A DNA stretch of 64,000 nucleotides from Trinickia soli (GTDB taxonomy: Bacteria; Pseudomonadota; Gammaproteobacteria; Burkholderiales; Burkholderiaceae): positions 80,559 to 144,558 of the forward strand of contig NZ_PNYB01000016.1 of NCBI RefSeq assembly GCF_002879855.1, in the 5' to 3' direction. A model generated the notes under the pieces. It was not told where the DNA came from and made no database searches. It saw nothing but the letters and a program-made list of their open reading frames with translations. Every line of letters begins with the position of its first letter. Within the stretch, counting starts at the first letter, position 1. Shown here piece by piece: positions 18,493 through 26,337 of the stretch. The position numbers and the translations under genes were made by a program.

Positions 18493-19958
18493 AAAAAATT
18501 GTGGCGTTGTGCTTGGCGCTCAGTGTCGGCGCGCAGGCGAGCATGGCATGCACGACGATCATTGTCGGACGGAACGCGACCAACGATGGATCGATCTTAG
18601 TCGCGCGCAGCGTCGACGGCGTGAGTGGCAACGTTGCGGTGGACTACGTTTATCATCCGCCGCGTCGAAACGGCTATTTGTTGCGCAGCCAGTTGGAAAA
18701 CCGCTTTTGGTATCAGATGCCCGCCAATTTGATGGGGTATACCGGGTCGCCGGACCATCGCACCAATGGCACCGGATTTGAAGAGTCAGGATTCAACGAT
18801 GTTGGTGTCGGGGTATCCGCGACAGAGACGATCTTTAGCAACGAAGCGACGCTAAAAGTCGATCCGTATGCCACCGATGATGGCATCGTCGAGGAGGTCA
18901 TTCCGACCATCATCCTGCCACAGGCCAAATCGGCACGAGACGGCGTTCAGATGCTGGGGCAACTGATCGAACGATATGGATCAGCAGAGGGGTTTGGTGT
19001 CGCATTTGTCGACAAGCGCGAAGCTTGGTATCTCGAGAACGCAGGCGGGCACGAATGGCTCGCGCAACGTATCCCTGACGACAGCTACTTTGTCTCGGCC
19101 AATCAGTCGAGACTTGGCGTGGTCGACCTGAATGACCGACAGAATGTGCTTTCGTCGCCACGACTCGCTCAATGGGCTGCGCAACATGGGTTGTACGGTG
19201 CGAAGCGAGGTCAGGCTTTCAACTTCCGGGAGATTTTTGGGCGCGATGAGCAGAAGGATGCGGGATACAACTATCCCCGGGTGGAATATCTACAGGGGCG
19301 GTATACGCACGCGCTTGCCGGCGTGCAACAGACGGCCAACCGTTTTCCGACCTTTGCGCGGCCAGATCATCTGCTCAGCGTCGCCGAGATCGAGAACAGC
19401 TTACAGAATCACTTTCAGGGAACCGCCCACGATCCATACGGCCGCGTCGATCCAGCTGCGACGACGCGTCCCATCTCTGTGTTCCGCACCTATCAGTCGC
19501 ATGTCTTGCAGACGCGAGCTAACCTGCCGGCGCCGATTGCGAACGTCGAATATCTGAGCCTGGGCATGTCGGCGCTCAGCGTCTACGTGCCCTTCTACGA
19601 AGGCGCGTCGATACCGGCGTCATATCGGGGAGCCGGCGCAACAGCCGATGACCATTCGGCGTTTTGGACATTTCGCCGGTTGCAGACCCTCGCGATGCAG
19701 AACTTTCCGAAGTATGGTCCGCTGGTTCGACGTCGCTTCGATGCCTTCGCCGTGGAAATCGCGACGCGGCAAAAGACGTTCGAAACGCGTTACTCGCAGA
19801 CGTACGCGCGTGATCCAAGTGAAGCGAAGCGGCTGCTCGACTCGTTTACAAATCAGACTGTCGATGAGGCTCTGCAGGCGGCAACGGAATTGTCCAATGA
19901 GATCATCAGCGACATGGCTCTGACCGTGAATAAGCAATTCAGCTTTGAGGGCGCGTAG
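18489..19958 (+). CDS. secreted C69-family peptidase/amidohydrolase
   Basis: A 489-residue protein with a clear signal peptide (MKKIVALCLALSVGAQASMA) directly followed by CTTIIVGRNAT. Cys21 would become the N-terminal nucleophile of the dipeptidase family C69 (Ntn-hydrolase fold). The core contains the family segments YVYHPPRRNGY and SANQSRLG. It is the last gene of the coupled operon (ATGA overlap with the PPTase). A periplasmic Cys-Ntn hydrolase could remove a protecting residue from an exported prodrug peptide, or degrade the product for resistance. Housekeeping peptide scavenging is the alternative. Confidence 0.85.
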   Translation: MKKIVALCLALSVGAQASMACTTIIVGRNATNDGSILVARSVDGVSGNVAVDYVYHPPRRNGYLLRSQLENRFWYQMPANLMGYTGSPDHRTNGTGFEESGFNDVGVGVSATETIFSNEATLKVDPYATDDGIVEEVIPTIILPQAKSARDGVQMLGQLIERYGSAEGFGVAFVDKREAWYLENAGGHEWLAQRIPDDSYFVSANQSRLGVVDLNDRQNVLSSPRLAQWAAQHGLYGAKRGQAFNFREIFGRDEQKDAGYNYPRVEYLQGRYTHALAGVQQTANRFPTFARPDHLLSVAEIENSLQNHFQGTAHDPYGRVDPAATTRPISVFRTYQSHVLQTRANLPAPIANVEYLSLGMSALSVYVPFYEGASIPASYRGAGATADDHSAFWTFRRLQTLAMQNFPKYGPLVRRRFDAFAVEIATRQKTFETRYSQTYARDPSEAKRLLDSFTNQTVDEALQAATELSNEIISDMALTVNKQFSFEGA

Positions 19959-20137
19959 GTCGTTCGCGACGCTGCGTAAATATGTTGCTGCTCGCGGCGG
20001 GAGAGGAGTAATTTCATTCGCAGTGAAACTGCGTCGCACGCCAACAGTTTTCATAAGCGCGAATTTAACCGCACCTAGAATCGGAAGCTGAACGAGCGCA
20101 GGCTTGTGTCCGCAACTACAACTCGCGGACGCAACCG

Positions 20138-20602
20138 ATGACACAGAACGAAGTTGATTTCCTTCCGCTGCGGGTGACCGGCGTGACCGCGGCGGGCAAG
20201 CGCAAGTTTGACGCCGAGCGTAAGCGCAAGCTGATTGAAGCCAGCCTACAGCCGGGCGCGTCAATTGCCGGACTTGCGTTGAAGGCTGGCGTGAACGCGA
20301 ACCGGCTGCATAAGTGGATTCAATTGCGCAAACGCGCGAATGCCGCGGCTGCGACGGCGAGCAACGAGCCGTTGCCATCGGCATTCGTGCCAGTCGTCAC
20401 AGTCAACGAGGTGGCGCCGGTGCGCACGAATCCCGAGCCGGTGAGCGTGCGGCGAACGTCGCACAGATACGAATCGGCGAAGACAGCGACGCCGGCCCGG
20501 CTATCGGCGCAGTTGCCCAACGGCGTGACGCTGCAGTTCGAATGCGCCGCACACGATGGCGCTCTCGTGAAGGCGATGATCGAAGTGTTGGGGGCACGCT
20601 GA
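20138..20602 (+). CDS. tnpA: IS66 transposase accessory protein TnpA
   Basis: A 154-residue protein with an N-terminal helix-turn-helix (residues 20-65; KRKFDAERKRKLIEASL, then SIAGLALKAGVNANRLHKWI) typical of IS66 OrfA proteins. The C-terminus LPNGVTLQFECAAHDGALVKAMIEVLG is also characteristic. It is presumed to bind the element ends. Confidence 0.9.
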   Translation: MTQNEVDFLPLRVTGVTAAGKRKFDAERKRKLIEASLQPGASIAGLALKAGVNANRLHKWIQLRKRANAAAATASNEPLPSAFVPVVTVNEVAPVRTNPEPVSVRRTSHRYESAKTATPARLSAQLPNGVTLQFECAAHDGALVKAMIEVLGAR

Positions 20603-20952
20603 TGTTCCGCTTCGACGCGGACCTGCAGATCTACCTGCACCGCGAGCCGATCGACTTCCGCGCCGGCATCAACAGCCTCGTCACGCTGGTCGAGCAGTCG
20701 ATGCAGCTCGATCCGCTTGCGCGAGCCGTCTTCGCGTTCCACAATCGCAAACGCGATCGCGTGAAGCTTCTGCTGTATGACCGAGCCGGATTCTGGCTCC
20801 TATTGAAGCGATTCGAGAGCGGCTCGCTGGCCGATCTTGCTGCAATCGCTCAGCGCGGCATCTCGCTTGCGGAGCTCACGACGTCGCTTGAAGGAATCGA
20901 CGTCGGAGTGCGCCGGCGCGTACGCGCTGTGAACGCAACGGTGGTCGCATGA
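20602..20952 (+). CDS. tnpB: IS66 Orf2 protein TnpB
   Basis: A 116-residue protein beginning MFRFDADLQIYLHREPIDFR, the standard IS66 TnpB N-terminus. It continues with FAFHNRKRDRVKLLLYDRAGFWLLLKRFE. The ATG overlaps the tnpA stop. Upstream in-frame starts are shadows of tnpA. Its function in transposition is required but not understood. Confidence 0.92.
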   Translation: MFRFDADLQIYLHREPIDFRAGINSLVTLVEQSMQLDPLARAVFAFHNRKRDRVKLLLYDRAGFWLLLKRFESGSLADLAAIAQRGISLAELTTSLEGIDVGVRRRVRAVNATVVA

Positions 20953-21003
20953 ATCGCGAGGATATGCCCATGAGCGGGTCGATCGCAGCGATAATGCTGA
21001 CCT

Positions 21004-22725
21004 ATGCAACCGCTCAACGTCCCCGCCTCGAAACAACCCTTGCCGATGGCATTGGGGGCGTGGAGCCTTCCCGAATTGCTCAACGCGATTGCGCAGCGCG
21101 ATGCGACGATCGAGCGGCAGCAGTGCGAGATCGAACTGCTGCGCGAACGGCTCGAGGGGCAAAGCGAAGTGCTGGCCAAGACGCAGCAGGCGCTGCTCGA
21201 GATGCGGGCCAAACTGACCCATGCGCGGCAGGAGATGTTCGGGGCGAGCCGCGAGCGCATGAGCGCGTGGCAACTGGACATCTTCGATCAGGCGCACGAG
21301 GCACCGCTGCCGCCACAGCAGCCGGATCTATCGATTCCGGTGGAGGGGCATCAGCGCAAGCGTCGCAGCAAGGGCCGTCCGGCACTGCCCAGCGATCTGC
21401 CGATCGAGCGCGTCGTGCATCCGATGCCGGAACGGGAGCTGTCGCAATACGATCGGGTGACGGTGATCGGCGAGACAGTCACGCGCACGCTCAAGTACAC
21501 CCCGGCCAAGATGTCGGTGGTCGAGCATGTGTGTCCGCGCTATGCGCTGGTGAAGAACGGCGTCTCGACGGTGCGCGGCACGACATTCCAAGCGTCCCCG
21601 CTGATGAAGAGCAACGCGAGCCCGGAATTGCTGGCACGCATCATCGTGGCGCACTTCGACTCGGGCCTGCCGTTCTACCGGCTGGAGGAAGAGTTCGCGA
21701 TGCACGGGCTGCGCATTTCGCGCAATACGATGAGCGACTGGACGATTCGGCTCTCGAAGCTGATGTTGCCCCTGTACGAGGTATTCGCTCGGCAGTTGCT
21801 GAGCGCGCCGGTAATTTTCGGCGACGACACGCCGTTTCCGCAGTTGTGCAAACAACTGGAGCGCACCAAGACGGTCCGGCTGTGGGGGTATGCCAGTGCG
21901 GGAGCGATGTTGCGCGACGGTCAGTGGGTGAACGTTCCCAAGGTGATCTACTACGATTACACGTCGAGCCGGGCTGGCCGCCACCCGATGGCCCTGCTGG
22001 GCAACTACGCGGGCTATTTGCAGGCCGACGATTACTCGGGCTGGGCAGCGCTGTTTCGCGGCGGCAAGGTTCGGCACGTGGCTTGTCATGTGCATGCGCG
22101 CAGGATGTTCTACAAGATCTACCGGCTGCTTCGCAAGGAGTCGCCGCAGACAGCCCACGAGAGCGTGGCCGCGCAGGCGCTGGCGTGGATTCGCAAGCTC
22201 TACGAGATCGAGCGCACGTTGCGCGATGCCGATCCATCCGAGCGAAGGCGGGTACGGCAGCAGGAATCGGCGCCCGTTTTACGCGATTACCAGCTTTGGC
22301 TGCAGGCCAAGGCGGGCGAAGTGCTGCCCAAGTCGGCCCTGGGCCGGGCCATTGCCTATTCGCTGTCGAACTGGGAAGCGCTCACACGCTATGTGGACGA
22401 CGGCAATCTGGCGATGGATTCGAACCTGATCGAACGGGCCATTCGCAGAGTGGCCATCGCTCGGAAGAATCATTTGTTCTTCGGTTCCGAGGCCGGTGGC
22501 AAGGCCGCGGCAGTGTTCTACAGCATACTGGCGACTTGTCGGGCCAACGGCGTGAACCCGTACGATTACCTGAGCGATGTGCTCGGGCGAATCAACGACC
22601 ACCCGATCAATCGGATCGAGGAATTGGCCCCGTACAACTGGAAGCCCTCTGGCGTGGCTGGGTCGACATCGACCTTGGCGTCGATGTCGTCATTGCAGGT
22701 TGCGGGCTCAGCGACCCGGCACTGA
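21004..22725 (+). CDS. tnpC: IS66 transposase TnpC
   Basis: A 573-residue DDE transposase. It has an N-terminal coiled coil (residues 15-75, ERQQCEIELLRERLEGQSE), then a basic linker. The zinc/HTH region follows (YALVKNG, then LLARIIVAHFDSGLPFYRLEEEF). The catalytic core has aspartates in FGDDTPFPQ and ADDYSGW and a glutamate in the ERAIRR/FFGSEAGG block. It ends with PYDYLSDVLGRINDHP, the family's usual C-terminus. The length is normal and no frameshift is seen. A second long frame starting at 20949 is a shadow. Confidence 0.95.
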   Translation: MQPLNVPASKQPLPMALGAWSLPELLNAIAQRDATIERQQCEIELLRERLEGQSEVLAKTQQALLEMRAKLTHARQEMFGASRERMSAWQLDIFDQAHEAPLPPQQPDLSIPVEGHQRKRRSKGRPALPSDLPIERVVHPMPERELSQYDRVTVIGETVTRTLKYTPAKMSVVEHVCPRYALVKNGVSTVRGTTFQASPLMKSNASPELLARIIVAHFDSGLPFYRLEEEFAMHGLRISRNTMSDWTIRLSKLMLPLYEVFARQLLSAPVIFGDDTPFPQLCKQLERTKTVRLWGYASAGAMLRDGQWVNVPKVIYYDYTSSRAGRHPMALLGNYAGYLQADDYSGWAALFRGGKVRHVACHVHARRMFYKIYRLLRKESPQTAHESVAAQALAWIRKLYEIERTLRDADPSERRRVRQQESAPVLRDYQLWLQAKAGEVLPKSALGRAIAYSLSNWEALTRYVDDGNLAMDSNLIERAIRRVAIARKNHLFFGSEAGGKAAAVFYSILATCRANGVNPYDYLSDVLGRINDHPINRIEELAPYNWKPSGVAGSTSTLASMSSLQVAGSATRH

Positions 22726-22756
22726 ACCGGGCTCGCGCATCAACTGGAACGAAACG

Positions 22757-23143
22757 ATGGGCAAAGCAAGCGCGGGCAAGACCGAACGCAAAATCTCCGA
22801 AACGATCCTAGACTTCGGCGAGCCGCTTCTCTCCGAGGCCATCACTGAAGAGACGCCGATCGCCGTGGTGCGCGAGATATATAAGCTCGTGGTGCTGATC
22901 TGGAACGCGCACGTCGCGGCCAACTCTCGCGGAGGCGATCCCACCTATCTGCAGATGCTGCAGCAGATGGCCGCCTCGCCGCAGATGCCATCGGAAGCGC
23001 GTGACTGGATCGGCAAGCTCTCCAATCGCTGGCGGGAGAAGTTCGCCGACGCCAAGTACTGCGTCGGCCATTGGCACGTCAAGATCAAAGACGACGACAC
23101 CCTGAGCTTCTACTGCGACGCCCGGGAAGCACCGCGGCGGTAG
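22757..23143 (+). CDS. hypothetical protein beside IS66, possible passenger gene
   Basis: A 128-residue soluble acidic/basic protein I do not recognise. It reads MGKASAGKTERKISETILDFGEP, then IYKLVVLIWNAHVAANSRGGDP, and ends HVKIKDDDTLSFYCDAREAPRR. It follows tnpC by 31 bp in the same direction, so it may be a passenger of the element. Codon use looks coding throughout. An upstream in-frame start at 22577 lies inside tnpC and is rejected. Confidence 0.6.
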   Translation: MGKASAGKTERKISETILDFGEPLLSEAITEETPIAVVREIYKLVVLIWNAHVAANSRGGDPTYLQMLQQMAASPQMPSEARDWIGKLSNRWREKFADAKYCVGHWHVKIKDDDTLSFYCDAREAPRR

Positions 23144-23381
23144 TCCATCTCGCGCACACAAGCCCCTCCAACGGCGACGACGTCGCCACGTGTCGGCGCC
23201 GCCGACAACCACTCTCCCCGACGGTACTGAAGTCTCCGCTAAATCGGCGGCATTCGCTACTGCGGGGATTCTCGGGCGGATACATAGCGACACCCATCCC
23301 ACCGTTCCAGTGGGAAATTGCGAGTGCTGTGCTTGGCGCAATTCGGGTGACTATCTACCGGGCGCTAAGCGAACCGCGGCG

Positions 23382-23595
23382 CTAGTTGTTTCCCGAGGCG
23401 ACTTGGGGACGCACGCTCCGCCTCGCCTTTGCGCTGTGCAACTGCAATCCGAGCGCTTTAATTACTTTGAGTATGGTGCCCAAGCTTGGATTGCCCTCGT
23501 CGGACAATGCCTTGTAGAGTCCGTCACGCGAAATGCCTGCCTCGCGAGCGACTTGTGACGTGCCAAGAGCGCGCGCGATGACGCCCCCTTGGAGA
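23382..23595 (-). pseudogene. remnant of addiction-module antidote (COG3636-like HTH)
   Basis: On the reverse strand ending at TAG 23382-23384 the frame reads GVIARALGTSQVAREAG, then ISRDGLYKALSDEGNPSLGTIL, then KVIKALGLQLHSAKARR. This is the C-terminal HTH half of the small 'putative addiction module antidote' family, normally about 100 residues. The N-terminal half and a start codon are absent beyond about 23595, and no toxin gene is adjacent. It is judged a decayed fragment at the island's right side. Confidence 0.65.
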
Positions 23596-23713
23596 CCCTA
23601 CGCGCATAGTTGCCCAAAACGACACTTCAGTCACGCCGCCCGCTCGGACAGCCGATCTCCCGAAGGAAACCGGCATCGCCGTTAAGCGTCGTTAATTCGT
23701 CGCTGTATCCCGC

Positions 23714-23926
23714 TTACGCGGTGACATTGACGGTGCCGCCGACCATCTGGCCGTTGGCATTCATCACCGGCCGCGACGCCGCGGCGGCAATGGCTTGGCT
23801 ACCGCCATCGTCGCCGTCTCCGTCGTGATCGGGACCGACTTCGCGTGCTTCGTTTCCCCCGGAAGCATAGTGGGCGGACTGCGCCGCCAAGCTCATCGCA
23901 TTGGCGTTGATGGGTGAGAGGGTCAT
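23714..23926 (-). CDS. small hypothetical protein, 70 residues
   Basis: It reads MTLSPINANAMSLAAQSAHYASGGNEARE, then a D/G-rich stretch GPDHDGDGDDGG, and ends MVGGTVNVTA. An AAGAGGT ribosome-site-like sequence precedes the ATG at a suitable distance. I recognise no family. The clean ribosome site and non-repetitive composition favour a real gene, but with no homology evidence this is tentative. Confidence 0.45.
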   Translation of the reverse strand: MTLSPINANAMSLAAQSAHYASGGNEAREVGPDHDGDGDDGGSQAIAAAASRPVMNANGQMVGGTVNVTA

Positions 23927-24676
23927 GCGTGGACCTCTTGAGTGTCAGTGGATCGTTGATGGCAACCCAACGTGCCTGCCCGGTCTAGTGGCAGTTGTGC
24001 GCACGAACGGCACTGCCATGATGAACTGCCAACATTAAGGCTTCCTGATGGCCAGGCCGCCCGGCCGATCCCCATCACCCCACCATAGCCACTGAATCGC
24101 CCCTCCTGCCTGCCACGCGGCGCCAGGTAGGAGGGGCGATATCGCGCCTCCGCAGGCTTGGTCAAAGAGCAGCGACAATTAAAATACATAGGGTAAACCA
24201 GTAAAGTCTGACTTCATCCGCGACATCTAAAGGCGGTCCGGTTCGATCTGCCGATCATTCGTCTTGCCCGCCTCGGCCAGACCGGTGCCGCAGCGCGAGG
24301 CCCGAACGCTCAATAGCGGGCGGAACGCATATGTTACGATTGAATACATTCTGTCCCAAAAATGGGCGCGGCAGGGCTGCCGGTTCGTGGAAGCCGACTG
24401 TGCGGGCTCGTCGGCACCAGGGCTCGTGCTCGGTGCGGTGACTCTCCGGCAGGGACACGGCGCGACGCCGACGGGCGCATGGGGCGTGCTCGCCGGAACC
24501 GGCGCGGCGCCGGGCGGCGCTGCTCCAGCCAATCAAGCTGCGGCACGGGCACGGGTTCGGCGAACCGCATGGCGACGATAGGGTCGCTTGGTCATGCTCG
24601 ACACGCATAGGTATCGCATTCGTCCCACGAGCTATGTCAACCCGTTCATCCAGCATGAAATCAATATGGGGATCCA
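23927..24676. other. non-coding stretch before otsA
   Basis: About 750 bases with no supported gene. Frames in 24227-24656 on both strands have shadow-like Pro/Ala/Arg composition. The stretch contains a large hairpin (24096-24140), some AT-rich sequence (AATTAAAATACATAGGGTAAACC, 24177-24199) and presumably the otsA promoter region near its end. Confidence 0.5.
24096..24140. repeat. 17-bp inverted repeat hairpin
   Basis: Arms ATCGCCCCTCCTGCCTG (24096-24112) and CAGGTAGGAGGGGCGAT (24124-24140) pair over 17 positions with one mismatch, enclosing an 11-nt loop. No T-tract follows, so it is not a classic intrinsic terminator. It could be a transcript-end structure, a REP-like element or the end of a small mobile sequence. 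Confidence 0.7.
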
Positions 24677-26086
24677 GTGAGTCGTCTGGTTATCGTTTCA
24701 AATCGTGTTGCCGATCCGGGCAAAGCCGCGGCGGGAGGCCTTGCGGTCGCAGTTAAGGAAAGTCTGCAGCAGACGGGTGGTCTTTGGTTTGGTTGGAGCG
24801 GAAAAATCCGTGAAGAGACGCCTGACAGTGCGGATCACGGTGACGTCAAGTTGGAGGCGGTAGGCAACGTACAACTCGCTACCATCGATCTGAGCCAGCA
24901 GGACTACGACGCGTACTACCTGGGGTATGCCAACGGGGTGTTGTGGCCGGTGTTTCATTACCGGCTCGATCTCGCGAACTTCGACGTGCAGTTCGCCGCT
25001 GGATACCGGCGCGTCAACCGGCTATTCGCCCATAAGCTGTTACCTTTACTACGGCCCGATGACGTCATCTGGATTCACGACTATCATCTGATCCCCCTCG
25101 CGGCAGAATTGCGCGCAATGGGGTGCGGCAATCGGATCGGCTTTTTCCTGCATGTTCCCGTGCCGCCGCCCTTGATTATGGCGGCGATACCGGAACACGA
25201 ATGGCTGATGCGTTCGCTGTTTGCCTATGATCTCGTCGGCTTCCAGAGCGAAGCCGATGTGACGCATTTTGCGCGCTACGTGGAATCGGAGGCCGGCGCC
25301 GAGTGCTTGTCGGACGGTAGTCTTCGGGCGTTCAATCGTACTCTGCGTGTGGGGGCGTACCCGATCGGTATCGACGTCGACGAATTCACCAAGCTCGCCA
25401 ATGCGCGGGACGGGGTCGACATGTTCCTGCGGATGCGCGAAGAGTACTCGCGGCGCCGCCTGCTGCTCGGTGTCGACCGGCTCGACTATTCCAAGGGGCT
25501 GCCGCAACGTGTCCATGCGTTTCGGGAACTCCTTGCCACCTACCCCGAGAATCGCGGCAGCGCGACGTTGATCCAGATTGCCTCGCCAAGCCGCGAGGAC
25601 GTTGGCGCCTATGACGACCTGCGTCGCCAGATGGATAGTCTGTGCGGCGAGATCAATGGCGATTACGGCGAACTGGACTGGATGCCGGTGCGTTACATTC
25701 ATCGCAATGTCGCTCGGAAGCGGTTGCCCGGCTTGTATCGCGCAAGCCGCGTTGCGCTCGTGACGCCGCTGCGCGACGGGATGAACCTGGTCGCCAAGGA
25801 GTTCATTGCCGCGCAGGATCCCGCCGACCCGGGCATGCTGGTGTTATCGCGGTTCGCTGGCGCCGCGGAGCACTTGAAGGAAGCACTGCTGGTGAACCCC
25901 TATGACACGCAAGGGACGGCACACGCGATTCAGCGCGCACTGACAATGTCCCTGGATGAGCGAGTCAACCGCCACGCCGCACTCATGAGTCGAATCCGCC
26001 AGTTCGATGTCCACTGGTGGAGCTCGGGTTTCTTGGCCGCACTGGAACATGCCGGTCTGCGCGAGGACGCTGGGTGTGCCGCTTGA
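24677..26086 (+). CDS. otsA: alpha,alpha-trehalose-phosphate synthase (UDP-forming)
   Basis: A GT20 enzyme making trehalose-6-phosphate from UDP-glucose and glucose-6-phosphate. The 469-residue length is normal. It reads [13 protein letters not shown], then [16 protein letters not shown] with the UDP-glucose loop, [38 protein letters not shown], and [15 protein letters not shown] near the C-terminus. The start is GTG at 24677 behind GGGGATC. otsB, often adjacent in relatives, is not present in the window. The role is osmoprotection and stress tolerance. Confidence 0.96.
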   Translation: MSRLVIVSNRVADPGKAAAGGLAVAVKESLQQTGGLWFGWSGKIREETPDSADHGDVKLEAVGNVQLATIDLSQQDYDAYYLGYANGVLWPVFHYRLDLANFDVQFAAGYRRVNRLFAHKLLPLLRPDDVIWIHDYHLIPLAAELRAMGCGNRIGFFLHVPVPPPLIMAAIPEHEWLMRSLFAYDLVGFQSEADVTHFARYVESEAGAECLSDGSLRAFNRTLRVGAYPIGIDVDEFTKLANARDGVDMFLRMREEYSRRRLLLGVDRLDYSKGLPQRVHAFRELLATYPENRGSATLIQIASPSREDVGAYDDLRRQMDSLCGEINGDYGELDWMPVRYIHRNVARKRLPGLYRASRVALVTPLRDGMNLVAKEFIAAQDPADPGMLVLSRFAGAAEHLKEALLVNPYDTQGTAHAIQRALTMSLDERVNRHAALMSRIRQFDVHWWSSGFLAALEHAGLREDAGCAA

Positions 26087-26287
26087 ATTCGGGGCGAACC
26101 CGTACGCGCGCCGTTCGAAGGCGAGGTTTCGGGTCCTTCAGGCCCTTCCGTATCAGCCACCAATTGACAGGATAGCTGGTGTTTGCCGCTATGGCATCAG
26201 CACCTCAGCAGCCCGCGTTCCCGGCTCGGTCACCGATGGAGTTGGATCGCGGCGCGGGCGCCGGGACTGCCCGTGGCGACCGGACAG

Positions 26288-26305
26288 CCGGGCCGGCAGG
26301 CCCGG
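26288..26305. terminator. hairpin between convergent otsA and PBP genes
   Basis: CCGGGCC / GGCCCGG arms (7 bp) with a GGCA loop sit in the 251-bp gap between the two converging genes. No T-run follows, so terminator strength is uncertain. The rest of the gap holds no gene. Confidence 0.45.
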
Positions 26306-26337
26306 GCCGATGAAACGAGGCGCCGGGCTCGCCGGCC

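Larger units (their letters stand above)
20138..22725 (+). mobile_element. IS66-family insertion sequence (tnpA-tnpB-tnpC)
   Basis: Three genes in the standard IS66 order, with the tnpA stop overlapping the tnpB start (TGATG). All three read as intact. A small inverted repeat (GTCCGC/GCGGAC, near 20109-20129) lies just before tnpA. I could not find matching terminal inverted repeats by eye. The element's limits are therefore open and it may extend left to about 20000 and right past 22757. It lies directly after the NRPS operon. Confidence 0.88.

Noticed and set aside
20949..22811. 620-residue plus-strand frame
   Set aside because: It overlaps tnpC in another frame and has low-complexity Arg/Gly/Ala content; tnpC is the recognised transposase.
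24239..24260. Possible duplicated tRNA 3' end (GGTTCGATC) as an attachment site
   Set aside because: Only nine bases match the T-arm of tRNA-Arg, and the rest diverges; too short to call an att site.
24227..24656. Frames on both strands before otsA
   Set aside because: Pro/Ala/Arg-rich, mutually overlapping, no ribosome site or family match.
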